From the NCBI GenBank assembly GCA_011009095.1, contig VTPC01008772.1, positions 9,819-73,818 of the forward strand: a stretch of 64,000 bases of DNA, in the 5' to 3' direction. Source of the DNA: Ignelater luminosus. Its lineage: Eukaryota; Arthropoda; Insecta; Coleoptera; Elateridae. Position numbers and translations under genes: made by a program. Below are positions 25,571-36,716 of the stretch, piece by piece. The stretch's first letter is position 1; the number at the start of each line of letters is the position of its first letter. The notes beneath the pieces are model-generated. The model worked only from the letters and a program-made list of their open reading frames with translations. It made no database searches and was not told the DNA's origin.

Positions 25571-28366
25571 TTTAGAGGCCCTATTGTCATTGTCCAGAAA
25601 GGAGTTTTTTGCACTTTGGTTAAACAATTCAAATAAAAACCGTTTAGACCAACTTTGCGATCAGGTTTTGCCTAAAGCAGACTTCGCTGTCCCACCAGGC
25701 CGTGTCCTGCGCACAATTACAGAGAACATCTCAAAATTATCAAGCAGAATTAGGGATGGTTGGGAAAGGAGCAGCCATAAATTGGACTAATTCAAAAACC
25801 GGTTTGGAAAATGGCTTAATGGCGAAAATCTTGTAATATACTCGTATACTGGTCAACTCGATGATCCAATTCCAGTGGCTTCTATGTCAGCGTCATCATC
25901 AGTTGGAAGGCCACAAAAGTCTTTTAAAGAGAGCTCCATAGGAACGAAAAGACGTAAAGTTCATGATTTAATAAAAGAAAGATCTGTAGAAAAAATTACT
26001 TTTGCTGCAGAAGTAGTAATACGTGCAACAGGAAAAAGAAGCGATGCTGGTGTAGTAAAAGAAATAGCAAATTGGCAGTTAAATGTTACCAGAAAATTGA
26101 AAAACTTGAGAGAACGACAAACACAACAAAGCCCGATGACACCTAAAGAGCTTTGGCGCTCTATATTGATACTAAAAGTACTTCGTTCTCTTACAAGCTT
26201 AATAGAAAGAAATTAAATAGTCTAAGGCAGCATGTTTATCCATCATATTACTCTTTGATGAAAGCTAAACGGGAGTGTATACCTCCAGAGCAATCTATAA
26301 CAATTACAGAGACTGATGCGGAGCTATCTTTACAAGCAACCATAGATTATTGTATAAACCGATTGTTTCACTCATATCCTAATATTTTTAAAAGAAAAAC
26401 AAATTTCGAATTAACTTCTAAATGGAGTTGTGATGGTAGTCTAGGTCATAGTGCGTACAAACAAAAATTTTCATCACCTGAAGGTAATGATGAGTTCCTA
26501 TTTTTAGTTCCATTTGTACCAATAAGACTTTGTTGTAAATCAGTTACTATTTGGGAAAATCCTAGTTCAGCATCCGCTAGGTATTACAGACCATTAGAGT
26601 TTGTATTTAAAAAAGAAACCAATTTACTTACGGCAACTGAAGTTATTAATTTCCAACGCTAAATAGATGATCTGCAATGTACTAAATTATTAGTTGAAGA
26701 ATTGGAGACTCAAATTAACTATGGTAGTTGACAAAATTTGCAATACCCTTAGTGATACCAGGTCTTCCATGAAATGCTACATTTGTGGAGCCATTCTTAA
26801 GTTTCTTAATAACAAACCTTCCGAAAAATCGGAAAATTCTCAATATCGCTTTGGGTTATCAAGGCTGCATCTCTGGATTAGTTATCGTCTGAATATCAAA
26901 AAATGGCAAGTAAAGAGTGGTTTAAAGGAAACTCATGTACAATCTAGAAAGGAAGATATTCAGAAGTTTAGGCTAGAAATGGGTTTAACTGTAGATAAAC
27001 CAAAGCCGGGGTTTGGTTCTTCAAATGATAATAAATCAGTTTGCAAATGTTTTAAATATCCTACCAAAAGTTCGGAAATTACAGGTATTAATGTTGAGTT
27101 AATTGAAAATTTGGACATTATGTTACAAGCTTTGTTATCTGGTCATGAAATGGATATCGGGAAATTCCAAGAATTTTCTCTTAAAACAAGAAACATGTTA
27201 CGTGCCAAAATAAACTTTAAGACACAGGCTTATAATCAGCGACTAGAAGTCACGAAGAACTAAGTTTGCTGATACCCAGACTAGCAGACAGTCGAAGACG
27301 GCTAGGTTCGAAATGCCTACTTACCACTGAAATAGCTCAAAATCCTTATTATTAGCAGGCGCCACTATGGATTCAACCAGATCACAAGATTCAAAAAGAC
27401 CATAGTCCCTCTTAAATCGGCTTACTTGAAACTTGCAGGCTGGCCACGTCCATACAGCAATGAGGGACAAAATGACGACAAATTCTACTGGGTTCCGTCC
27501 AAAGACGAAAGGAAGAAACAAAAGGATATCACCTTACTTCCGAGGAATGTGTTTTAAAAGGTAGCCCTTGGAAATCCAGCACTACGCTGATGTACTTTAA
27601 GAATACTTCAAAACAAAACGATACACTTCACGGGCCACCACAGCTAAATTGTGTAGAAAATTTCTCACAAGACTTTCCCACAACCGAGTATATCTGCCTT
27701 CTCCAAAGCTCTCAAATCAAATGCTCTCTTCGCGTCGACCACGCCCTAATCTCAACGCGCAAAAGCGACTTATCCCGTAACTAAATTACGCAGATTACTA
27801 CCCCGCGAAAACAGCTACTCTCTACAACCCTATTCCCCAGTAGAGATCGCCACGCGTCTCGATTTGAATTAATTACCGCGAATTAATGTTACAAAAGTTA
27901 ACAACCTTAACAAATATTTATTTAGATAAACACTCCTGGTTATTTTATACCAGTGACACTACATGAATTGTTCTATCATGCCTGTAAGGTAATAAAAAGT
28001 AGCATAGTTCCTCTTGGTCAACTTTTGGCGGAGGCCCAAGGAGCGCGACATAAACGTTGTCGCAGATTTAGGAAACATCATACTCGAAAAACATCTAGAG
28101 TAGCTACAAATACTGATTTGTTGAATATGCTACTGATAACTTCCGACCCAGTAATAAACAGTTATCAAGAGCTACCAAAAATATCAAAAAATTTATTGTC
28201 AATTGAAGTTCTCAGTTTATTAATTATTAAACATAATGAAACCCTACAGAAAAATAGCCCAAGAAGCGCTGCAATTACCGAATATGATTCCGACACTGCC
28301 ATCACTTCTGACATCAACACTTGCGATGATTCTTCAAGTAGGAATATAACAAATGTTTTTTTATAA
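25571..28366 (+). pseudogene. Transib transposase (RAG1 relative), disabled but with catalytic triad readable
   Basis: Transib transposases are the nearest mobile relatives of RAG1 and use a DDE core. Order seen: an N-terminal region from LSRKEFFALWLNNSN (25584) through VLPKADFAVPPGRVLRTI, stopped in frame at 25788-25790, then continuing as FKNRFGKWLNGENLV and SVGRPQKSFKESSIGTKRRK; a one-base frameshift near 26150; KLNRKKLNSLRQHVYPSYYS; WSCDGSLGHS with the first Asp at 26432-26434; WENPSSASARYYRPLEFVFK; a stop at 26660 and a frame change near 26700; LTMVVDKICN with the second Asp at 26730-26732; the zinc-type CYICG; GLSRLHLWI; the LTR insertion at 27196; then IPVTLHELFYHACKVI and LLAEAQGARHKRC with the catalytic Glu at 28031-28033, followed by RRFRKHHTRKTSR as in RAG1-type C-termini. 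A likely splice acceptor (TTTTTTTAGAG) lies just before 25571. It cannot make protein as it stands. Confidence 0.8.
27196..27912 (+). mobile_element. Solo LTR-like insertion inside the Transib coding region
   Basis: It starts TGTTACGTGCC and ends CAACCTTAACA, the TG...CA termini of LTRs. The flanks are AACA on the left (27192-27195) and AATA on the right (27913-27916), a 4-base target duplication with one change. Transposase codons stop at the left edge and resume just after the right edge. The whole insert aligns in inverted orientation with 47193-48806 but lacks about 900 internal bases (after CCCTCTTAAATCGG). Reading frames inside it (27321-27521 minus, 27590-27784) are not conserved proteins. 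No LTR-retrotransposon internal region is present, so this is a solo LTR. Confidence 0.7.
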
Positions 28367-28895
28367 TATTTGTTTTACTAAATTTCTTATCTCTACGTAT
28401 ATAGTTTTCAATTTATAATTCTTTTGTGTAAAGTTTGAGGGCGTTGTTATGCGTTTCATAATTATACTTTAGTATGTTGTTAAACAAACAAATGCAAGTT
28501 GTTTTACCACTGGAACGTATAACTCAAAATTATTGAAGCCCTTACAATAACTCAGTAATCATTTTTATCGGGTCTGTTGTATGGTACAATTCTGCAAGAT
28601 TGGTCAAAGTTATTTTACGCAACTACTGCAATTACATCACCATATTTACAGATAAAAAGCGACACCCTTTAAAAACTACAAGTTTTATGCGGAAATAAGT
28701 ATATAAAATCTTATCTGTGCAAACGTCTACTAACAAATAATTTTGTCCAGTCATTTTGTACTATTTGAAACAGTGTGCGGCTGTCTGTTGTTTTACGATA
28801 GTTACATGTAGAGACAGCTGTCTTGAACACTTAGAAACTCTTTGTACGATTTAGAGCAAAACAGTCTTATGCGACACCTATAGAATCTTATTATA

Positions 28896-30410
28896 CGAGC
28901 CCCGTCAACTATAGCTTCGGACACGTTAGAATTTTATTTTCCTTTTTAATTTTCTTATAATAAAAGAACAAATTACAAATAGTAGTTGGAGTTATTCAAA
29001 TGGTATGTAACACAGATATTTATTAAATACTTACCGTTGCAAATTTATACAGAGATGTATTACAAAAATTATTATTACAATATAATGCGAAAATTCTAGT
29101 CAACTGTATTCTCGGACGCATTCATTTATTTATGTTTTGCCGGTACAGTAGATTAAATTAACACCAGAATAAGTTGTAACGTGTTTGTTCAGAGCATAAT
29201 TTAGAATTATGGCTCGAGATAAAGCCGTATCTGCGAAAATTTGCAATGTGACTATAAATTCGCAACGTGATTATAAATTCGCAAAGATTAGGTGAAAGTG
29301 GGCGAAAAATCGAAGAAAAACTGTTACTGCCAATTTCTGCAGTTGCCAACTAAATCAGAAAATGTAAAGAAACGGGATCATTTGAAACTGGTAAAAGCCC
29401 AGGACGTACTGCACAAATTTCAGACCGTGATATGCGAAGTTTGACTAAAACTGCCAAAGAAAACCGGTGCCCTAATTAACGCAATTTGGGTAAATTATGG
29501 TCCGACAACATTAACAAATCCGTTTTCATTGAGACAACCCGAAAATATTTATTTAAGAAGAGATATAAATTTAATAAGGTAAGGACAAAGCTACAAATAT
29601 TCATTTTTTAATAGGCACAGGAAAAGCCTCTGTTAACTGTGAAACAGAAAAAGAATCGCCTGATGTAGGCTAAGGAGCGATAAGATTGAATTGGAGAACA
29701 ATGGCGCATGGTCATATTTAGCGACGAGTTTAAATTTGATGCGTGCGTTGGTGATATGCGAAAACGAGTGATCCGCAAAAGCAATGAAACTTATCACAAA
29801 GACTGTATGAAAAGGACCGTAAATTTTTTTTACAGTGTTATAATATGGGGATGCATGTCGGGTAAAGTTTTAGGACATTTACATTTTATTAACGGAACAG
29901 TAAATGCCCAAAAATATATTGAGATTCTGGAAACAAGTCTGCTGCCATCTACTGAGCTTTTGTCGGACAATGGGTATTACATCTTTCAACAGGACAGGGC
30001 ATCATGCCATACCGCCAAGTTGCAGAATAACGAGCTAAATACCGTGGAATGGCTTTCTAGCAGCCCAGATTTAAACCTCATTGAAAGTGTGTGGTTAATT
30101 ATGAAGAAAAAACTGTCTGCGGAACCGCAGCGCACACTACCCGAATTGCGCCCGAAAATTGAACTCATACGGAATTCTGTAAGTTCGGAACAATGCACAA
30201 GATTAATAGACACCATGCCGGTTTGAATTAGGGCTGTTATTAAAGCAAAGGGCGATGTTATGCAATATTAAATGTGGTGTCCCAAGTTACAATGGACGGT
30301 CATTTTTCTATTTCAATATTATTATTATTATTATTTATAATAAATGTTTGTAAACTTTAAAAAAGAAAATAAAATTCTAACGTGCCCAAACCTATAGTTG
30401 ACAGGGCTCG
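28896..30410 (+). mobile_element. Tc1-like transposon with both ends, inside the Transib element
   Basis: The left end starts CGAGCCCCGTCAACTATAG after TA (28894-28895). The right end is the inverted match, ending TAGTTGACAGGGCTCG before TA (30411-30412). The inverted repeats extend about 55 bases (both include the block ACGTTAGAATTTTATTTTC). Length is 1515 bases, normal for Tc1. The transposase inside is frameshifted in its N-terminal half and open in its C-terminal half. Confidence 0.85.
29209..30226 (+). pseudogene. Tc1-family transposase, N-terminal half broken
   Basis: N-terminal DNA-binding pieces in shifting frames include FETGKSPGRTAQISDRDMRS (about 29380-29440), the GRP-type linker. 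From 29708 a 172-codon frame is open: MVIFSDEFKFD with the first Asp at 29723-29725, VIIWGCMSG, YIFQQDRASCHTAK with the second Asp at 29993-29995, and SSPDLNLIESVW with the Glu. Only 29 residues separate the second Asp and the Glu, where the Tc1 norm is 34, so about five residues have been lost around KLQNNELNT. The C-terminus CTRLIDTMPV matches the family. No activity is expected. Confidence 0.8.
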
Positions 30411-30575
30411 TATGTGCACAATGAAAAAACATGGAGAATCAAAAATGCCACAAAAAATACAGGGTGTCAATTAAAAAACCAAAGTTGTGTTCATTTATGG
30501 TTTAACCGGAAATGCAGAAACATATTTAAAAGTGCCACCAAATACCACACATGCTCATAGATAACAACCAACAAG

Positions 30576-30649
30576 CTATTTAACCGTTGTTTTGTCAATC
30601 GCAAAATAAAAAAGTTATTGAGTGTTCCCTTCTTTTAGAATGACACTGT
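30576..30649 (-). repeat. Right terminal inverted repeat of the Transib element
   Basis: Read on the minus strand it begins ACAGTGTCATTC and follows the left repeat through GGTTAA. Just inside it, TACAGGGTGTCAATTAAAAA (near 30459) resembles another transposon end but has no partner that I found. Confidence 0.75.
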
Positions 30650-33404
30650 ATATTGCGAATTTTTAATCCATCATGGTCAAATCTGGACAACTGATAGTCC
30701 AGATGACATCTTTAAAACAGATGACGAATAATTTTGCATCGTTTTCTGTGGACTTTTAATTTTTCAGGAAAAACACGTTATTAGATTTACAAATCGTATA
30801 AGAAGGAATTACCGAGGATGCATAAGCAGCGACAAACACGTTTCTTGGAAAAGTAAAATTACTTATGTACTTTTTACCAAAAATAAATAGCATCATTATA
30901 TCTATTAGAATCAATAGATTATTAACAAAAGGCGGAAAAGCTCTTAACAACTGTTCATACACAGCTTATTTGAGTTTAATAATCTTATGCATAAATGTGA
31001 AGAATAAAACAAATTAACTAAAATTGCGTCGCTGTAAATAGCTAAATAACCTAGTAAGCAATTTCTTCTAAAGCGACGGCAGACGTAAAGTATTAGATAA
31101 ATTCATTTGTTCCTTCCTTTAAATCCACGAACACAACTGCTCTGTCTGATAAGGGCTGAATAGTAAGTTAAACGTTTTAAACTTTCTAATTCATGTGCTA
31201 CTGGGGAGTAGCTGATGAAATAATTTATTGATTTAGTCCGTTACTGAGTATAAATGTTTACAATTCTACTGGACAAATTACATAACTTTCCTATCAAAAG
31301 CCTTCAGTCAAAAATAGAGGAAAATCAAAAAGACAAAACGATTCGGCATTTTTTAGTATTATCACTTATTATACTTCTTACAAAAGTAACTACAGATGAT
31401 TTTATATTCTAATTAAGTAATAATACTGAATTTTATTGTAAAATGTTAATCATAAAGGTATTATGATATTAAGTCTAACAAAGTTCGTTAAGATCTGAAA
31501 GAAATTTTTAATCAGAGATACTGAATTAATTTATTCGCATTTCGTTATCGCAAAGAAAAAACTCGCTTGTACATAAAAGAAGATTCTTACTAAAGTAAAG
31601 ATAAAAATATAATGTAATTCAGTGACTTCATTTACTATAGAATAACAAGTAAATTTAATTAAGATGCTCTGCCACTCAATCTGTAGAGGGGAGATTTATT
31701 GGTACTATGTGTTCTAGCCAATAAATTTCACAGTAGAAGTTGAAGTTATACATCTTATATCGATTTTTGTCTTTTAATGTCAAGTAAATTTCAAACTATT
31801 TAATAAAGTACCCAAAACAAGAAATAAAAGTACGCCAATCTCGAGTTTTTTTCTTGTTTAGTTTCTTTAAATTATAAATACTAATGGTGAGTGACATTTT
31901 AATATTAAAATCTAAACTGAGGATAAACTTTTTAAAAGGAGAAAGTTTTACAATATTTGGCAGTGTTTGAGAATTCTTGACATTCTATCTATATCTCTTT
32001 GAATACATCTAATGTTATCAACGTCATAACGTCAAGATGGTTTCAATGAGTCTGAGAAGTATTTTATAACTAACTAGACGCTAAATACCAAACAGGCAGT
32101 AGCGGTTGTTTAACTATTTATCCGTTCCTCACTTTGTACATAATTATACTATGATTTTTGTAGCAGTGTTTTACTAAACAGACAGTGCCAAGCTGAGGTG
32201 AATTTTAAATTCTGTAATCAAAAGTAAACACATCTAAATATAGTTAAAGATTAAAAGTATTAATTATACGTACTACCCACAAATTTCGAGTTTTCCTTTC
32301 ATTAAACTTTTGAGAACCCACAGTAAACATCGGATGATTGTTTATTTTATAAAATGAATGTATTAAGAGCAGATTAACTGATATGCTATGACGTCATTTT
32401 TGTGTGAGGTGTTTCATTTAAAATTCCTGAACCACGCAGTTTCGAAGAAAATGATTAAGTTGCCATATTGCAGCAGCTTGAAACTCTGTTTAACTTAACG
32501 TAGGCACGAATAACATTAAGAAATTTCTCCCAACTTCTTCAGTTTATCACCATTTCAATTAAAGGTAAGAGGGTTGATCTCCACTATCAAAGAGTATAAC
32601 ACAGTGCTTTTCTAATTATCATATAACACATAGCAAATACGTTAGTATAGAACCATATATGCAGTTGTGTTGCACTCAACTTTTTTATACATGGTGTTTC
32701 CTAAGGCCATCCCACAACTATGGGCGAGTACTGTAGAAGTAAAAATTGGAAAGACTCTAAATAAAAGTTTCTTGAAAGCACGCCACCCCAAATATGCTTT
32801 TTTAAATCAATAGTTGATTAAGAATCGAACTTAATACATGGGTTTATGTTTCTTATTTTGACCTTCTAAACACATCTCCCAATAATTTTCTTCCTCGCGG
32901 TAAACTCTATAATTAAAATTTAATGAACTACTCTAAGTATAATGATAAAACTAATTTTCAATTTTACATTAGAGATTAAATTGACGTCAAAGACATTCGA
33001 CGCAACAAAATTCTGCACTTATTAGCTCTGATAAAATTATCCACATGATATCTTAACTATAAAATTAATCTCTTCATTTAAAGTTTTCTGATAGTATATT
33101 AATCAAAGAGAAGCTTTTAGAAATATACAGATTTCTGAGTCTTTGAGACGAGGATACATTGATTTGATTTCGATTTATTTACTTGAAACTTTCTTCCAGA
33201 GGCAGTTTCAAGATATTAATTAGATGTCTTGGAATTATAACTTTTGAAACTTAACTTTAGTTAACAAAGTCGACAAAATGATATTTTAGCAGATGAATTA
33301 AAATGCTTGCACGAAATACGCTGAGCGTTTTCAACTTGAACTTTGGAAGCTTCGTATAAAGAAGAGCTAACTGCGAACTTAACGGTGCTGATATACGACG
33401 AAAT
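30650..33404. other. AT-rich stretch, nothing identified
   Basis: No gene, RNA or transposon motif recognised. ATACATGGTGTTTCC near 32690 resembles a transposon end, but no inverted partner was found. Confidence 0.4.
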
Positions 33405-34240
33405 AATATTTTTCCAAGTGGAATTCCAAAATCCACTGTTCACAAAACCTTAAAGAAAAACAAATACCGCCATTACAAACCAGCAATTGTATAAGATTTA
33501 AACGATAATGACTATTACCGAAGATTACAGTTTAGCAGGTGGTACATACAAAAGTGTGAAGATAATGCTATTTTTCCTAGGAAAGTACTATGGACAGATG
33601 AAATGCAATTTACCAATTGTATAGTGTTCAATGGGCATAACTATCATTATCGGTCTAATGAAAATCCACATACTGTAAATCAAAGAAGATTTCAAGTACG
33701 ATTTGGTTTTAATCTCTAGTGTGGTTTAACTGGTATGAAATTTTGTTTACATTATTTTTTGTATTTTTTGTATTTTGAGTTTTTTCCTTTTTAGATAATC
33801 ACTTAATAGGTCCTTTCATCTTTGATTACAATTTAACTGGTAACAGATATTTGGAGCTACTAACAAACGAGATAATGCCTGCTTTGAGACAAATATTATT
33901 AATCCTGACAACATTCAAAACATCTGGTTCCACCAGGATGGTTGCCCGGCCCATAATAATGGTGACGTGCAACATTTTTTGAGAAAAAACTCTAATGAGA
34001 GAGTGCTTTCAAATAATGGACCAATGCAATGGCCTGCGAAATCACCCGACCTTGCCCTCCTTGACTTTTATTTATGTGTACCACTAAAAACGAAGTATTT
34101 AATTTTAAATCGCCAGAAACTCGAGAAATTCTAGAACAAAAAGTGCCGGATGTCTTAAGATCTTTAAACGGAAACACACTTTGTAGTTTGTAACTCTGTT
34201 AAAATAAGATGTCAAAAGTGTGTAGAACAGAATGGTCGTC
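33405..34240 (+). pseudogene. DD41D-type Tc1/mariner-superfamily transposase, broken
   Basis: Segments in order: GIPKSTVHKTLKKNKY, a helix-turn-helix (33420-33475); YYRRLQFSRWYIQKC; KVLWTDEMQFTNC with the first Asp (about 33590-33620); NENPHTVNQRRFQVRFG; a break of about 75 AT-rich bases after CGLTG (33735-33795); LIGPFIFDYNLTGNRYLELL; then in another frame WFHQDGCPAHN with the second Asp (about 33935); and MQWPAKSPDLALLDFYL with the third Asp (about 34070). The second and third Asp are separated by 41 residues, as in the element at 54.2-55.8 kb. The tail after 34110 has a stop. No ends were identified. Confidence 0.7.
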
Positions 34241-35079
34241 ATACTGAACAGTTTCTTTAAGTAAATCTGAACTTTTAGTACTCTTCCTTTACTTATTACT
34301 TTTAAGACATTAGGTGTTATCGAGTTATTGAGAAGAATTGAAATCGGCAAATTTTGGTTCTTTCAAAATATCTTAAAATTTAAGAAAGTTATGGTGAATT
34401 TGAAATGAGATTTGCTGCGAGTATTGAATTCTACATAACATCCTCCATTTAACCGTTGTTCTATGTTTCCTAATAACCGATATACTAATGGTGATAATCG
34501 AAATGTGGACACACGGTATAGTAAATATAACAATGAAGAAGAAATTCAACGTATAAGTGATTAGTGAATTACATTCGTTTGCAGTACACGATTTAATAAT
34601 AAAATGGCTAACAATCGCAGTTTTCGTAACCAGGAATGTAGATCTACATATTATTGTCAAGACAATGTCAGTTCTGTAAGAACAGTATATAATGGTATCT
34701 TAGCCTTCAAACTTATGAACATTTATCAATTATTGGCGGCTAAGAAAAAGTGCCAACAGAGTCGCAGACTAGAGCAAAAGGAAGCAGTCTTAAAATATTT
34801 TTAAAATAAGCTGCGAAAGAGCCTAAGGCAAGCAACGTGTTACTTATTAAATATCTAATTATCGCAACATGCACAAGACCAGTGAAAATCCAAATTCTGC
34901 TATAACAGAGCGATATAAACATAAATCGTGTTTAAATACCTGGGCTAGTGTAATTGAAGACATCTTGCACTCTAAATCTTGCCTAGAAGAGTAGGCTAAA
35001 ATGAATATCTAAAAAATCATTTGTAAGATCTCGTGGAAAACATTCTCATTCAAGTTCGTCAAAACGTTTTGATTTAACC
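34241..35079. other. AT-rich stretch, nothing identified
   Basis: The ORF at 34604-34804 and its antisense partners show no family motif. Confidence 0.35.
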
Positions 35080-35262
35080 ACAATGGTGCATTAGTGCATT
35101 TTTGACAGGCGTTGGACGCTGTTTCCGTAAACACTTCCCATGTACGTAGTTCAATTGGAAGATGGGATGATTCGATACTATACTGTTCTAAGTATCTACA
35201 CTTTAATCATTTAGATCTTTTCTACTGCAACCATATAAAAAGCTTCGTCTTCTAAAGATAAC
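35080..35262 (+). pseudogene. DD41D-type transposase, short catalytic fragment
   Basis: The frame reads HNGALVHF, a decayed form of the HDGAPAHF block, then SSIGRWDD. In a following frame it reads SKYLHFNHLDLFYCNHIKSF, which keeps the spacing of the SPDLNPLDFFLWGHIKSL block. Only this C-terminal part survives. The call is by motif spacing. Confidence 0.45.
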
Positions 35263-36289
35263 ATCGAGATTATATTATTCTCAAAAAACCAATTATTTCA
35301 AAAATTGAGGCAAATTTCACATAATAAAAAATTACTGAAGTTGTAAATCATATTACACACACACACGTAGCCAAGATAGGTCTGGCTTTAATGTATGTAA
35401 TGTTACGTTTTATCTTGGTTTTCATTATTACTGAATTTTTTTTTCATATTTGTTTTCAATTTTATTCTAGTCGGCTAGTTGACATATTCATTTAAAAAAA
35501 CAAGTTGGCTGAATTTGGCCGGACAATCATATGCCACCTTCAGGGACCGACATTTTAGATTAGAGGTAGCAGTAGGCCAGTCCCCAAATATTTTAATATA
35601 GAAAGAATTCTGACTAGAATTGTTGTTTTGGGTAATGGTTTTTTAAACTTCAGGGTTTCCCCCCTCCAACGAAGTTGAGTTTCCCCCTCCAGAGATCAGG
35701 TTTTTGTCAATTTCAATCAACTTTACGGCAAAAATAGCTGCAAACAAAATTTAAGTTAATTACATTTTCTACAGAAAAGGTTCTATACCTATTTTTCGTC
35801 ATATTTGTACTTTTTCCTAAAATGACCGTCTAAAGTTGAGCTAAATTGTGCGACCTCCAAATCTTCCAGTAGACTAACTTCGACTCTCAACTAATTATGG
35901 AAAAACCGAGTTTTGGCATAGATTTAGATCACATTAGAGACAGTACTGCTCAAAAGCCAGTAAGCTTTCTCTTTTTGCTTCCACTGCTAGGTTACCCTAA
36001 ACATGAAGATTGTGGGTTCTTTGTGATTCTCTTCAAACTTTTTTTTTATTATATTCCTGAAAGATGCTTACTACTTATAGATAGATAGGTACAGTTACGA
36101 AAAATTATTTCTGATCTGTTTTTCTGTATTTGGTTACATAAAATTTGACAAAAAACAGCTGGGAATAAGAAATGGACCCTTACTGCTTTGGCATTTCTAC
36201 ATACTCAGAAAGAATCTTTTTAGCCATTATATTACTGTGTTAACAACTAAAACTAAAAACAATGTTTAAATCTAAAAATGGTTTAATAA
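35263..36289. other. AT-rich stretch, nothing identified
   Basis: It includes a short CA run near 35357 and two C-runs near 35655-35690. The ORF at 35897-36088 has no family motif. Confidence 0.35.
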
Positions 36290-36460
36290 AAAACAGGGAT
36301 TCATCTTCATGTAAGTGGAGCCCTATATCATACCGCGGCGGTAAACACGTTCCTTAAGAAGTAAAATCTCTCCAAACCTGAATAATATAGAAAACGTCTG
36401 GGAACTTATAAAAAATAAATTATTGAAAGAAAATACAAAAAAGAGACTCAGTTGATAGAA
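36290..36460 (+). pseudogene. Tc1-family transposase C-terminal fragment
   Basis: The stretch reads NLNNIENVWELIKNKLLKEN (about 36378-36437), the DDE-Glu block of Tc1 transposases (Glu in IENVW). It is preceded by a decayed second-Asp region near 36290-36340. Stops follow. The rest of the gene is absent. Confidence 0.6.
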
Positions 36461-36503
36461 AACGTATTTTGTGATTAAAAAAATAGCGAAGAACTATGGT
36501 ACA

Positions 36504-36716
36504 CTACAGGAAAGCAACAATAGGAGTCAAAGTCCTGAGATTCTTCACGCGGAAAACATCTGGAAAAAGATGCCTTGCTCCGGGAGGGATGTAAAGTAGT
36601 GGGTCTCGTGTGAGTACGATGAATTGCGCGTTAACAGTATCTACCAGGGTTTGAAAGTGACCATAGTAGCTGAAACCACGAGGTCCAAGAGAAACGCGAC
36701 TTGAAGCGTCAGCCAC
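36504..36716 (-). other. Open minus-strand frame of unknown nature
   Basis: The frame is open for 70 codons and less AT-rich than its surroundings. It reads GFSYYGHFQTLVDTVNAQF and LYIPPGARHLFPDVF. I do not recognise the family. It could be an exon or an element remnant; nothing shows a start, a splice site or a partner exon. Confidence 0.2.

Larger units (their letters stand above)
24995..30649 (+). mobile_element. Transib-type (RAG1-like) DNA transposon with two later insertions
   Basis: The outer boundaries are inverted repeats of about 75 bases (24995-25070 and 30576-30649) that differ at only a few positions. Both start ACAGTGTCATTC and share AGAAGGGAACACTCAATA. The ends recall the Transib/RSS heptamer CACAGTG (6 of 7). 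Both sides are flanked by ATAT, which fits a short target duplication but not clearly the 5-base one usual for Transib. Inside lie the transposase remains (25571-28366). Removing the nested LTR (717 bases) and the Tc1-like element (1515 bases) leaves about 3.4 kb, a normal Transib size. That these inverted repeats belong to this transposase is inferred from position and symmetry. Confidence 0.65.
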
